64,000 bases of DNA from Liolophura sinensis (Eukaryota > Mollusca > Polyplacophora > Chitonida > Chitonidae): positions 75,670,028 to 75,734,027 of the forward strand of contig NC_088295.1 in the NCBI RefSeq assembly GCF_032854445.1, in the 5' to 3' direction. Positions within the stretch are counted from its first letter, which is position 1, and each line of letters starts with the position of its first letter. The position numbers and the translations under genes are program-made. Below, piece by piece: positions 14,117 to 26,316 of the stretch. Under the pieces are notes generated by a model. The model had not been told where the DNA came from, made no database searches, and saw only the letters and a list, made by a program, of their open reading frames with translations.

Positions 14117-14486
14117 GTCCATCTCCATTACATCGCTTTGTTGAGCACTAAAATGAAAGTATGGAAGTATTGCAGTCGAACTCATTATCCTATTCAACAC
14201 AACCGTTTAAAGGCACGCATGCTACCAGTGGACCAATGCGAACAATTCGTTACAATTTCTGAAATAGTATGGTGAATGTACAGTTCTTCTGAACTTACAA
14301 ATTATTTTTTTTTGTTTCTTGTTTCGATTTTTAAAATATGATTGCATGAAGAAACAAAACACTTTGACACCAAATGTATGGGAATGATTTTGGTTCACGT
14401 AAGCTTATTTTTATTGTGAAGCAAATTGCCTCAGGAAAATGCCTTAAAATAGCCTTATCTGCTTTTGACCTTGCTTTTGACCCTGC

Positions 14487-14509
14487 TTTTGTCTTTTGAC
14501 AAGACAAAA
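14487..14509 (+). other. Perfect 9-bp hairpin
   Basis: TTTTGTCTT, loop TTGAC, AAGACAAAA, following two direct repeats of GCTTTTGACC. No known function. Confidence 0.4.
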
Positions 14510-15212
14510 ACGTTTAAAGCATCACTCCAGTATTTCACGCACATTTTCCTTAGTAAATGTATTTTGTATTCAAGTAAGTTTTACTTGATTTTCTGCTTAA
14601 AAATTACACATCACTGCTACCCCAAAGTGGAATGATTTCCTATCTGGTTACAAGAGTTCTTTTGGTTAACATAGTTATTAAAGCCGAACCACCTGGTGAT
14701 TCTGTCATCTTTCACAATGCTCTACAGACATTGCACATCGGTTACTTGACTTCGTAATACAGCTTAGAATGTCTGGTGGCACTACAAAAACTTCTGGTAA
14801 AGGTATCCTTAATGAACTCATCATTTCTATATATACCTAAACTCAAAACGAAACGTTCTCCTTTCCATCGCGAGACGACATCTCAGGGCTTCTGCTGTTC
14901 ACAGTAGTAAGATCAAGGGTATCCGATCACCTGTAGAAGTAATTCTGTACTGAGGGGTTTGGAGCAGACGGGTTTCTTTCCAAAATGTTGTCAATGTCAA
15001 GTTAGTGCCTCTAATATCGACATCTGAAACTGAAACCTTTGATGTAAGGGCTATGTATATTAATTGTTACCCGTTCAGTTCAGCACCCTTAGATCTGTGT
15101 ATATGACCTAAACATGTATACCTGTCAGTGTAGAAGACTGATCTCTTTTCTTCTACAGTAAACGTAATTTAACTTTGTTGACATATTTTGCTTTACACTT
15201 CAGTGCAATTGC

Positions 15213-15335
15213 CCATCATGCTATCCGCCGTCGTATAAGTGAAATATAAGGCATACCACACTTTAAAATAAATAAATAAATAAATAAATAAACAAATAAA
15301 TAAACAAATAAATAAATAAAGAAATAAATAAAGAA
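15213..15335 (+). repeat. SINE (family 1) 3' end with expanded AAAT tail
   Basis: CATGCTATCCGCCGTCGTAT and GTGAAATATAAGG lead into about 70 bp of AAAT/AAAC repeats. The poly-Leu/Phe/Ile minus-strand ORF is just this tail. Confidence 0.75.
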
Positions 15336-15514
15336 AATTGCTTTGATTCATAAATAATATGATGGTTAAATGCTTGTAATAGACATGTGAAGGGGAATGT
15401 AGAAGAATGTTGCTAAATGGACGCACTTTCAACGAAAGATGAATAGTATCAATTCACCCGCAACCCGCTATGATTCCTCTTTAACAAAGGTTTCAATGTT
15501 ATTGTTTGTCAAAG

Positions 15515-15590
15515 GTGATAACAACACAGCATTTTGAGGAAATCTAGACTAGTGACGCCTAATAAATTGCAGTTATAACAAGGTAGTAAA
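15515..15590 (-). repeat. Dispersed repeat family 2, end fragment
   Basis: CATTTTGAGGAAATCTAGAC and TAGTGACGCCTAATAAATTG mark the family's right end. Confidence 0.5.
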
Positions 15591-15708
15591 CGATAAACAA
15601 AAGTAAATATAACACATTCTTGTATACTTATTTTGAATGTGAAAGGCATAACAGCTATAGTGATATTGAGGTTGAAATCCTCAATGGAGCCTGTCTTATC
15701 ACAGTGTT

Positions 15709-15765
15709 CATTTATTTATTTGATAGGTGTTTTGCTTAGTACGCAAGAATATTTCGATTATTTTG
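15709..15765 (-). repeat. SINE (family 1), tail fragment
   Basis: TTTATTTATTTGATAGGTGT followed by ACGCAAGAATATTTCG. Confidence 0.65.
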
Positions 15766-16240
15766 CGCATTACCGTGTTCAAAACCAAGCATTACTGCCA
15801 GGTGTGAAGCCTAGGTTAAGAATAACACTGAAACAACCGCTGCTGCTCATTCTAAGACCTTTCTTGTTGGACTGCTTGAGATAACTGTATGTGGTATTAT
15901 ATGAAAGTCATTAGAAGCGTGTCTAGGAAGGTATAACATAAGCACCATACTCTTGTCCAGTTCTGGTCATTCAAGGCACCCAGGAACACCGCAGTGAGAA
16001 CAATGCAATGCTTTTGAAGTAGAAAACCCTCACAAATGGTCGGTCACGTTTGTCATATTGCCACTTGCGTGTACATTTACAGCCCATCTCATTGTTGATT
16101 AAACAAGCTATTGACGTTATGAAATGCCAGATGTGACGAAATCAGCATGACAGAGAGACGTGTCGATCCCGTACAGTAGACAAGCCAACATTGATTTTTA
16201 TAGCATTAAAAATCGAGCTCTTGAAATCTTCCGACATTAC

Positions 16241-16383
16241 CTGACCATTGATTGAAACTGAACTAACTCTGGAGTTCACAGAACTAAATACTGTTTGATG
16301 TTGTGTAATTGGCGTTTTATTGCTGAGCCGATATTGTATGGTGTGCTTATGGAAACGTTTTGTTAGTAAAGCTGTGTGTTGTC
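16241..16383 (-). CDS. Possible internal coding exon, 47 codons, gene unknown
   Basis: A 143-bp stretch with excellent borders: pyrimidine tract TTTTTCCCTTCAG before 16383, and CAG|GTAATG after 16241. It is open through 47 codons (two bases complete the first codon; the exit is phase 0). The encoded segment is basic and Ser/Thr/Gln-rich, beginning near a Leu-Leu-Thr-Lys-Arg-Phe-His motif. The surrounding frame is open for 101 codons in total. I found no second exon, and the resemblance of the opening motif to ABCA-type transporters is too short to rely on. It may be real, part of a decayed element, or chance. Confidence 0.28.
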
Positions 16384-16736
16384 CTGAAGGGAAAAATGTC
16401 ACACCACTCGTACTTTTACGCCATGCTAAATTCCAACAAAGGTACAAAAATACACGTTTTTATTCAGTGTTCCTGTGTAGACAATTACCTTTATAATCGA
16501 GACTCCTGATAAATGTTATTGGCACAAAGTGCACAAATAACCATAAAACCAAACCGTCTTGATATCGTTAAAAAGGCACTCGAAGTATTTTAATGATCAC
16601 ACATAATCTATGCAAGACTAAAACTTCGCAAACATGAGTTTTTAGCGACATGACGTGGACACAATCCACACTGACACTGACATATATTGGATTTCCAACA
16701 CTGAAACAAGAATCTCTAAATCCGTTAAAATACTGG

Positions 16737-16800
16737 CTTAAATGAGACTTGAACTCATGTCTAGCATGCCAGCTCTATCAGCTGAACTATACCAAACCAG
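16737..16800 (-). repeat. tRNA-like sequence (pseudo-tRNA or SINE head)
   Basis: On minus, TAGTTCAGCTGATAGAGC fits an A-box/D-arm, and ATGAGTTCAAGTCTCAT forms a perfect 5-bp T-arm with B-box. Ends can pair (GGTTTGG with TTAAGCC, with wobbles). The space for the anticodon arm is too short, so it is not a working tRNA. Confidence 0.5.
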
Positions 16801-17149
16801 ACGGGAACGGATCGCTTCTTTGAATTTCACTCAGTGCAGCGAATAATTAGTCTCATATTAAGCACGTAAACCTTGCTACTCGATGGTATACATAGTTAAA
16901 CTGTGTTGTTTTTTTGTGTGTGTGTGTACTGCTTAGTCATGTCGTGGTTTTACCTGGCATTAAAAGCAATTGTTTTATCTTGCTTTGTGGTGCAATAAAT
17001 TCAGCTGAAATCAGACTTCATGAATTTAAATCACTATGCAGCCACCTAACAATTTCATTTCTTTAGGGATTAAGACCTAGTGCCTGGGGTGCAATTTCAA
17101 TCTCGGCTTTGGACAAAAAATTTCAAGACTGCTTCGCTGTTATGGTCCC

Positions 17150-17250
17150 TTTGTGTCACGATGGGATCAAGCATATGCCTGCCGTCAACCAAAAAGAACC
17201 CTCCCGGTTCAATAATCACAGGGCCAATTGGTGAATTGGTGAGCACTCTT
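17150..17250 (-). repeat. Dispersed repeat family 3, partial copy
   Basis: GCCTGCCGTCAACCAAAAAG and GTTCAATAATCACAGGGCCA align with the family's central part. Confidence 0.5.
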
Positions 17251-17265
17251 CGATGATTGGAGGAT

Positions 17266-17284
17266 GGGGGGGGGGGGGGGGGGG
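17266..17284 (+). repeat. Poly-G run of 19
   Basis: Nineteen consecutive G, the source of the poly-Pro in the minus-strand ORF at 17097-17315. Confidence 0.95.
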
Positions 17285-17289
17285 AGTTA

Positions 17290-20200
17290 GCCTTTACTTG
17301 GTCCTGCCTTGCCATGAGGAAAGCTGTTAAATTTTTGGGGTACTGATCTTACTCAGCCGTTGGGCGAAGACTACCAGACTATGTAACTAACAAGAATACG
17401 TCAGTTAAGAAAATTATCGAAAACATAGTTGAAGCGCAATGATGTTACTAAGTATATTTATATAACTTGCAGAATTACCATCTGTCATGTTTCAGTAGTT
17501 GTTCGATTTTCTAATTCGTCTAAAACATGTAACATATCTCTTTGGTCTTGTAATTACGTTGTAATTAACCTTGCAGTTGGGTTTTATTCAGGATAGCTCG
17601 ATCACACCCTAACGTCTGCTTTATTAGGTATAATTAGATTTTATAGAAAATGCTGTCAAAGGAGAACGGTTTTGTTTAAAAGCATATAACAGAATGACTA
17701 GAATATGAAAGTAAATGTAACCATAATCAAAACTGATGCGAGAAAATGACAACTTTTTAGTTATTTTCATTGACCATAGTAAAATTTCAGTCTTCTTTGC
17801 GATAGTGTAACATCGTGAAAAACTCATTGTTGTCCCTAGTGTTTTCAATTCTACATCAATGTGTAACATTTACATGAACAGTTAATTAAGGTAAATTGAC
17901 AATAGGTCGAATTTACGTGTTACCGTTTGTCAGTTATCGAACTGTCCTCGCTCCCCTTGATTAACTGACTATGCTGTATTTTTCATGTTATTTTCATGCA
18001 CTTTTATCTTAGGCAGAATCCTGAAGTCATCATTGAGTTCTGGAATAACTTACCATACTCTTTTATCACTTAACATATCTACACATACAACACTTAATGT
18101 TCCTATGTTGTAGCAACAAATCAATATTATGTACTGTCAGTTACAGTTTCCTTCTATTCTGACCACAATATTCACGTTTAACTGAGGGACGATGTATTTA
18201 ATTAAAAGGTTACCACAACAATTTTACATGAGACATAACTTTGAAACTTGATTTTAAAAACATATTCGTCAAGACCTTATCTCCGATTGAGCTCAGACCT
18301 TCCAGTCTTAGCAGTTATTAGTTTTCAGTTTATGTTTCCATATCTAAGGCCATATATTCTAGGACAGCCAAATCTTAACCGACGTAATATTAGCATGAGC
18401 TAAACCTGTACCAGCTACAAAATTTCACGGGCAGACCGCTAGAGTTTGACTGCTGGCTGCTGACTAGTCGTTTTCCTTTAAGGGCTGAATGGATACGGGT
18501 TGCTTTGAGTAGAACAGTGCATGAGAATGTCCCTGGTGACGTACAGCTTAGATATAGGTTGACTCACTCCCACTACTCCTCCATCTTATCAATACAGAAT
18601 AAATGCAGCCTGAATCCAGTTGTAATGAGAGGATGGCAATGTTGTGTTGACATGGTTCCACGGGCCTCCAGTGCTGCTCCCAAGGCTGTGTCCTGTGCCG
18701 GAGAAAGCCCATTAGGCCAAATCTCTTCTACAGAAACTAGTAATACATCAGAGAAATGCAGCGATTCAGTCCCATTAAGTGTTCATGTAAAATGAAATCA
18801 CTCTCCCCCCATGCAAGTTTGATAGTAAAGAAGGCATTTCTTTAAATATAAAGAAATGACATTGGTGAGAATTTAAAAATCATGTTATACTACCCCATAT
18901 AAAATTTCGATGTTGAACTATGAAAAAAGCCAAATAAATTCATTAGTCAGACATGTAGAGCGCACAATTCTTGGGAGAAGAAGCATTTCCACGTAGCCTG
19001 TCCCGAGGTGGCATTTATGTCAGAATTGTATTCAGGACACAGTCATCCTGAACATCTCTGGCTTTGAATCAGATTTTGCTTTTCAGTGCAAAAAGCGGTT
19101 TTTATATAGTGAAGAGGGTTTATGCCCACCGTTTCTAGTATATAGCTTTATTTAATCGCGAAACACTTGTGTCGTGCATGCTTCTGACATAAGTTTATTA
19201 TTTGAAACTAGAGGAGAAATATGAAGAATGGTATTTGTCACTGTGTGATATGCCACATGCTGTTGTACTTTTGGTATATACTAATTTTATGTTTGGTCTA
19301 AATATCAAAGTTGCTCAGGTACATCTTTTGCATAAATAATAGAGGGATTATTGCAAAGTGAAGTTTGTATAACGCCAACGCCGTTCTCTTCGGGGGTTTT
19401 TTGTCACTAAAACAATGTGTATGGTCCTCAAAGTCCACCATGTTGTATTCCCTCGAACGAATTTGTAAGCACAAGACCTTCTCCTGTTACCAGTTTCTGG
19501 AAAGGCCATGTGGCAAGAAATTAAAACACAAATTACACGTTACGTCAATGTACGCCTCAATATTGTCCTGTCTCTGGTGGTGTCTGAGCCTTATTGGAAA
19601 TGAGCGGTATACAGAGACCATATAGACGTTTATGTCACTTGCTTTTCACGGCAATGGTGTTTTCTTCGGACACTCCGGTTTAGCCCACACATATTGCGCG
19701 CATGGAATTGGCTATATACACTTTACGCATTGCATGAATGCACGGCAATACCAGCACATTTCTCATGCAGACTACATACATAGTCCTGTTCATATTCATT
19801 ATGACGAAGCCAATAAATTCCCGTAGCCAACCCCGGGCAAATAGTTTCAAACATACACTTGATATATTGTCCATGATCTTGATAATATGTGCACACGTGG
19901 GAGGATCAAAGTTTCTTGTCCCTTAGACTAAATATTCTGTAGATGTTATTAATATGGGCTTACTCGTCCAGTTTTATGCCCACGTGATTTATAATGTTAA
20001 TGAAGGGTCTCCCAGCCAAGCAGTACAGAACGCATGTGCGCATGATCGGACAGCGAAGTAATATTCCGACGAAATGGTGAGCGCGAAGTGGTTGGAAATA
20101 AATGAAATGTGTTTAGGTGACGTTGAGTGAAGAAATGTTCGATTGGATCGAGGCGATAATGAAGGGTGCTGTAGTGGTGGCGTGGCTATCATCAGCGTGA
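17290..20200. other. No recognised gene
   Basis: Only short ORFs without splice-site support. The overlapping small ORFs at 19.6-19.9 kb on both strands show no family signal. Confidence 0.5.
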
Positions 20201-20647
20201 GATCAGGCGTCCTGTGCCTGGTTGAGTCCCCACAGCTTTATCTACCGAATGATGGATTCATTTGTCCAGGAATCTAGCGTCTTTGATCGGTGGTGGGTCG
20301 CTCAAGGGCTTACCTTCCCGCTCCCTCGACCAACCAGGCGAACTGAATTAGGCCTTCCGTGCTTATTAAAGTGAATACAATTAAATGGAACTCGCCGGCG
20401 GTGGCATAACTAAACAACGCCTTAAATATTTTCTGACAGGCGTGTTAGAGTGATCATGGTTCTGTCGTGATTAAAATTCATGCATTGCTTTGTTATCGTT
20501 CTCGGCATTACGCCCAATGAAGGATACATTCAGCAATGAGCACATGTGAGATTTTAAAGCTCTAAGAAAATAATAGACGATTCCCGGTGCTGGAGACAAA
20601 ATTTATCACTCACTGACAAGCATGCCTATTGGATGGTCTGAGTGAAA

Positions 20648-20776
20648 GTCGGCGCGGATATCGTGCCGACCGACGCCCCCGAGGAAACGGTCGATCATAT
20701 CGATGTATCGACTACGCGATTAACTTATGACTTTCACCATGTTATTTTCCAAAGACGGAACTGACGCAAGGCGTCA
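20648..20776. other. CpG-rich patch with three consecutive dyads
   Basis: Within 130 bp lie two 23-bp imperfect palindromes, 20648-20670 (arms GTCGGC/GCCGAC around GATATC) and 20690-20712 (arms GTCGAT/ATCGAC), and a perfect 15-bp one, 20762-20776 (TGACGC AAG GCGTCA). The surrounding 20.2-20.9 kb is clearly richer in CpG than its neighbours. It could be a regulatory element, an RNA, or part of an old element. Confidence 0.45.
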
Positions 20777-21039
20777 AACTGTCGATGCTTTCGGTCTCGT
20801 AAGAGTCAGATAACGTTTGAAGAAGAAGATCACAACCGAGTGAGTACGGTGAAGCACTCCTGGCGTGCACAAACGCACACCTTTAGCCTTGGTCGGTGTT
20901 GAGTTAGAGGCAATATAGTATTAACTGAAAAACTGCCTACAAAATGTCCTTACGCAATCTTCTCGAATCTTTGCTGGTGATGAAATATATAGCACTACAG
21001 TACAGTCCTTGGAATGATGTATCCTGATGGAGCTATATA

Positions 21040-21160
21040 TATTCCCATCGATTGATTGATTAATTAACTGATAAATTAGTAGATTGACTGACCGACTGAT
21101 TTATTAATTCATTGATTCTTTGATTCATTGATTCATTCATTTATTCATTCTTTCAGCTAT
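21040..21160 (+). repeat. Degenerate tetranucleotide repeat (ATTG/ATTC)
   Basis: Runs of GATTGATTGATTAATTAACT, then TTGATTCATTGATTCATTCA. Confidence 0.8.
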
Positions 21161-21424
21161 TGATGTTCAGCAATATTTTTCTTTATTCAGAGGTAATCAG
21201 GTTCACGGTTGGATGAAAGTGAGTGAAGGAAACCATCCACCATTGGCAAACAACTGGTGAACTTCCTCATATATGAAACGCACAGATTTTCCCAAGCAGG
21301 ATGAGCTACCTGTGCATGTCATATGGTATGGTGGAAGACGAGTGATAATATAATATATATCCTTAAACGAAAAGCGGTGTTGATTGTTTCTGGCCACCAA
21401 AAACCCCCGAGAAAAAAGGCGATG

Positions 21425-21480
21425 TAGTAATCCTAAAAGTAGTCTGACCGGGCTTGGGATTGAACCAACGCCTTTCATTT
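21425..21480 (-). repeat. B-box-like fragment, probable SINE
   Basis: On minus, GCGTTGGTTCAATCCCAAGC has a clean T-arm-like stem and loop. No A-box found. Confidence 0.25.
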
Positions 21481-23497
21481 ACAAGCGACTAGAAGAGAAA
21501 GACCTTAATTCCGGTTACGATTTGCTCCTTCCATACTCCCTATGGGTACACTTAGTATGAATTAAGCGACAGGCAACCAAGCATAATTTACATCATTTCA
21601 TACAATACCCTTTAGGAAATACATTGTACCTTTGCTAGATTTCATTAAACCGGTTTCTTTTCTCATTTTACCTTGCTTGTGTGTAAAATGAGACAAATAC
21701 ACGCAATTGCAATAAGTGCACGGAATAAACGTTGCAATATGGTACTCTTAACTGCTTTAATCCAACACGCCTCTCTTTAATATGCAAGCCCCATTTTCTT
21801 TGCGTTCACTCTGCATAGAGAAACATCCTCTGGCCTAGATCAATATTCTGCTCTGTTATTTGTGGCACTAATTAAATCTTTGATCAGGCAATAATGTCTA
21901 ATTCTGCTTAAAGTCAATATTTTTTCTTTACATGGATTATCCAACTGTCAACGCTAGCCGGAAGTGCGAACTCGTCCGCCTGGTAACGGCTTCAGGCGGC
22001 AGGCATTAGCTAATGAAGTTTTTCAGTGACCAGAAAAAAGTCCCCTTACAGATAACTGGTCACGACAGGATCTGCGGCATTGACAAGAGGTACTTATAAT
22101 TGTTATGAGCGTTATTAATTTAAGCTTTTGCTTTAAGAACCGAATTGCTTTTGTCTTGACATCAGTAGATTACAATTTATGGTACAGTGGCAAATTCGTC
22201 AAAAGATTAGTTCGATAATTGTTTGCTGTTAAATATGTTCAATAAATTAAAGTCACTGGGAGGAAAGTTTCAATACGTTAAGAAATGGTTGAATGGGAAC
22301 AGTGAGTGAATACCTGAATAACATTAACAAATCGTCTGATAGGCCATTCGGCAATGAGGTAGATCGATCTGTCCACACTCCCACTTTACGCTTATGTTTA
22401 AAAAGTAACTGGCAAAGAGTTGTTGTTTCGTTCAGTCTTTTTGTGTAATCGAACAGACCGATGAGTGGTCAGAACTGCCTCACACGTTAATTTAAGAAAT
22501 GCACCCCTTTATTAAGAACAAGAAGTACACCATTCCCAGTAACAAGAATAAAAACAACTGCCTCCCACAGAGCAGCTAGCCGCAGCAAAAAATTCTTGAG
22601 TAAAGTATCTAGTTAGTATAAATACTGCCCATATTCTAACAACGTATTCTCGTGCTTCCGGCTTCTTACCATGTTCATTAACTGAATGCATGTACCAACG
22701 CTTTTCACAATATACTCAATAATTTTTCACTTATATTTACGAAGTAAATCAAGATTTATATTCTGACGGACTTTCCTATGAGCAAGATACGGACGTCATA
22801 TTGATTACTATTGCTGTGGTTTGATCTGCTGATCACAGATCGGCCGAAAAAATGGGGCGATATATCTTTGTAACATCTTCCCTGTCTTACCCACGTTATT
22901 ACCTCTGCTGTATGAGATGAATTTGATGGAAGACTGGTTTCTAGACAAAGCGTGAATAAAACTCTTATAGGTAATCCTTTGTAAATAACCCAGTACAGAC
23001 TACTCTCATTTTCAGGTTTCAAGATTGTGAGATTGAGATTACAGGTTTCCAAGTTTGGTGAGACTTGATGAGACTACAAGGCTGTGTTTAGTAACATGAA
23101 TTCATGTTTTTCCCAGTGCTTGTTCCGGACATACGGGGTGTTGGCATGAAAAGATACGTTGCAGACCATGCTGCAAGTTCCCATGGGTAGTATGTGTGTA
23201 CTTGCAAATCCACGTAGTCGTTGATTCAGAGTATTTATAATGTCTTCATTCTTGCTCGAAAGCAGAACTGTGACAAAGGACAATTTCGACCATGCCCCAC
23301 GAGATACAAAGCAGGTACCCGGTATGTAACATTGTCATGATAAGCCCACAATGATACTTATTCATTTGCATATTTTCGATTTGAAAAATTCTTTGTGCAT
23401 AATCTGTATGAGAATGAGTATGAGTTTGTTTTATATTTCACATGTTCGAAACTGAAAGTATGCCGTGGAAAAGAAATAACGCAGAGTAAACGCCACT

Positions 23498-23737
23498 GAC
23501 GACATCCAGATGCAAATCATTGCCTTCCATGATGGTAACTTTCTGCAGGAGTTCATCCAAACAAAGGAAAACCCCCATCCGTGGTTATCTACATCGACAA
23601 GCAGCTACAATAAAGTCCGCCAGACATGCTCTCCTTTCGTTGATCATCCAAGTGTACTGGGCGTCGATAGGACCTTGCATGTAACCCCATGCTGTGAGAC
23701 ATTATTTGTCTACAACCAACGAACCACCGCGCATTAG
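23498..23737 (+). pseudogene. Fragment of a transposase-like ORF with a Leu-Gly-Val-Asp-Arg-Thr motif
   Basis: An open frame of about 79 codons. It begins Asp-Asp-Ile-Gln and continues with Phe-x3-Gly-Asn-Phe-Leu-Gln, Trp-Leu-Ser-Thr-Ser-Thr-Ser-Ser, and then Val-Leu-Gly-Val-Asp-Arg-Thr followed by a hydrophobic Val/Thr strand with Tyr-x-Asn. From memory, this order resembles MULE-like DDE transposable-element proteins common in invertebrate genomes, where the Asp in Val-Asp-x-Thr is the first catalytic acid. The frame stops at 23737 and I see no coherent continuation, so it is a relic. The family name is inference. Confidence 0.42.
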
Positions 23738-24539
23738 ACACCCAATCTCCTTACACTGGAACGGAACTCTCCATACCTATTAGCTTCAAAGTAAGCTCCA
23801 ACATTCTGAGGTGGGTGGTAGGAATGTTGCCTTCGGATCAGGCGAAGAAAAAGAAAGGACCCATCTAGACCCTCTTCAAGACTACACAAGTGCTGTGCAC
23901 ACGGCTAAATGTTCGACAACACCTGCGAGAGTATATCGGCTCAGGAGATAAACGGATAAAATTTACTATGGGTAGACATGTTCTGAGGAGAGGGGTCTTT
24001 TTCACAGACAATAATAATGAATTCGATAATGAATAATGAATGACCTCAGAGAACAGATATTAATCCTCCACAAATCCCAGTTCTATTTCGAATGTATTCG
24101 GCCTGCCCTAAAGATGTCAACTAACTGGACGTCGTCTTAGTTACCAGAGTTCGTCAGGAAGACCCAGGACAGCGCTAAACTACAACAGGCTGAAGAGCTG
24201 TAGTGGGCTGAGCTATAAGCAACTCTTTCAAGGCATCTATCCACCAAGTTGCTTGGCCAAAATTGTCTTCTGAGCAAAAAGAGTAAGCCGTTAAGAAGTT
24301 TTCCCAGCAACCTTTCTAGTTTACATGTGATTGTGTATTGACCGATCCTTAATTACCGTCACAAATACCTTCGCCCTTGCTGTGACAGTCGCTGCGCTGT
24401 CTGGTTCTGTCTGGTTCTGTCTGGTTGGATTGAAATATCATTGCTGAGCGATATGACTCCAATGTTAGAGTAAATGCGTTCTTAGTTATGTCCCTTCCAC
24501 CCACTGAAAGATAACAGTTGTTGGTCAAGTTGAATAATA

Positions 24540-24814
24540 AAGTGAATAAGTACAAAAAAGAGATCAAAACAACCTTTCGAGATGGACTCTTAGCGGATGT
24601 GAGACATTACCTTATAGGTCGCGAGTTCGATGGAAAAAGTTCCAATCATTCTCTTTTCTCGCCTTCATTTTCAAAAAAGTTCTACAACAGAATTATTCAG
24701 CTGAAAATAACAAGATGTGAAAAAGTTTTGCAAACCGAGTCCACAATTACAAACGAACACCTAAGACAAGTATTTGTACTTAGCGTTAATGTTGCTATAT
24801 TTACGAACGATTAA
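24540..24814 (+). pseudogene. Second, displaced piece of the same LINE tail
   Basis: Positions 24761-24790 and 25431-25460 match at 28 of 30 bases in the same orientation, both encoding Leu-Arg-Gln-Val-Phe-Val-Leu. The end-of-ORF segment therefore occurs here before the body of the element at 24871-25380, in reversed order. Either two fragments of the family are nested or the copy was internally rearranged. The frame from 24518 is Lys/Arg/Asn rich and closes at 24814. Confidence 0.35.
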
Positions 24815-24870
24815 CTTGATTCCATATTTACTATCACTAAAGATAAAATGGATTTGAAAATTAATTTTCA

Positions 24871-25480
24871 ATGAACAGAGCAGTCAGGGAATATGTATTA
24901 ATAATAAAAACTATCAAATATTTAACAACATGGGAGTGGTTAAATCAGATGTATGTTCAATCAATAAAAAAACCTTTGTGGAAAGACGCTCTGAAAGCTT
25001 GGGGCATTTGCCATCAAACATTGCAGGAAAGAACAATAGTAAATGTAGTGGTGAACACATGTGGTATAATTGCGAACGTAAAACGTCCACATTTCTTTAT
25101 CTAAAACTGGTTTAATAATAAAGTACGATACATAAGAGATTTACTAGACAAGGAGGGCAAATTTCTAACATTTCCACAATTTAAGAAAATATTTATGATT
25201 AAAGCTACATACCTTGACTATAAGAATCTAATTACAAACATCCCTAAACGATTGATCAAAGCTATAGAAGAAGATAACAGTGTTGGTTACTACTCGCCGA
25301 CATTTCTGATATCTTTTCAACTTTTAATGAAACAAAAAATAAATAAATCGTTGTTTTATGACGTGTTAAACCTCACGTAAAAATAACCCAACATATTCAT
25401 GATAAATGGGAACATAACCTTAAACCTAACCTACGACAAGTATTTGTACTTAGAGTTAATTTTAGGGCGATTGTAAATAT
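24871..25480 (+). pseudogene. Decayed LINE: C-terminal part of a reverse-transcriptase ORF
   Basis: One frame from 24871 to 25380 carries the pattern Pro-Leu-Trp-Lys-Asp-Ala-Leu-x-Ala-Trp, a gap, then Asn-Trp-Phe-Asn-x-Val-Arg-Tyr-Ile-Arg-Asp-Leu-Leu-Asp-x-Glu-Gly-Lys-Phe-Leu-Thr-Phe. I recognise this order from the region after the RT domain of L1/Tx1-type non-LTR retrotransposons. An in-frame TAA at 25105 and a frame change near 25370 show decay. After the shift, a Asp-Lys-Trp-Glu-x-Asn-Leu ... Val-Phe-Val-Leu segment follows, also typical of these elements. No RT core or 5' part is present, and the copy is truncated and dead. Confidence 0.5.
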
Positions 25481-26154
25481 TTACAACAGACTCGACCCGA
25501 TTGTTATTTCTAATTGCAAGTTACGACTATCGTAGCTTACAATTCCTCCGATTGTTAGTTAAGACTACGATCGTGATCTTAGTGTGTTACAATCAACACA
25601 GGCATACGGTCTCTTTGTTCAAGATGCCTAAGACGGTGCAGGGAGGAACCGGGCGGTATCACAACAGCCAAATGTACTGCTTAGTCCTGAGCAGAAGGGC
25701 ACCATAACACACCGTTCTTAATTAAGTTGGATGGCAGAAATGTATAATGCGTGGGTAATTACAGAACTGAATTGCAAAACCCTACGCCATATCAAGCTGA
25801 GTTGTATACTAGAAAAGATACATTATGTAAGTGACAACTTTAAAACGCACTTGGCCAGTCTAAAGTACATTACGGCGTTTTACTGAACAGTCTTGTGATA
25901 TACTTGAAGTCTTCAATAAGAAAAATTGGCATTAGATTGTTCAGGATTTTACTAGTACTTTCTCGCACCAGACGATATCAGACGGGTACTAGTCATAGCC
26001 GCGTGCTGAGTGAATCTGAGTGAATCTGAACGATTTTACATATTATCAGTTCCGAGTTACGGTTCCATAAACGTATTTCTTGGTTTCTTAAATAATGGAT
26101 GAAATGAAGTCTTTGGTTGATCGGTTGGTTTCTAGGGGAATACGAGAATATAGA

Positions 26155-26316
26155 ACATATACGATGAATTGACTGTTTCTCTGTGGGGCTCTTAGGATGC
26201 ATGATTAACTGGATCATGTTAGTCAAATAGTTTCAAATGCCGTTTCAAGTATCAATAGAGTGAATAAATAAATAAATAAATAAATAAAATGACGCTAGTA
26301 AAGTGGAGACGGCTGC
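26155..26316 (+). repeat. Inverted repeat, left arm (162 bp)
   Basis: Reverse complement of 28260-28417 with no substitution noticed; the 4-bp length difference is one AAAT unit. It ends with an AAAT tract, ATGACGCTAG and GGAGACGGCTGC. Confidence 0.9.

Noticed and set aside
22756-23052. 98-aa minus ORF with a donor-like GTAATA
   Set aside because: No convincing acceptor and no domain; left as unresolved chance ORF.
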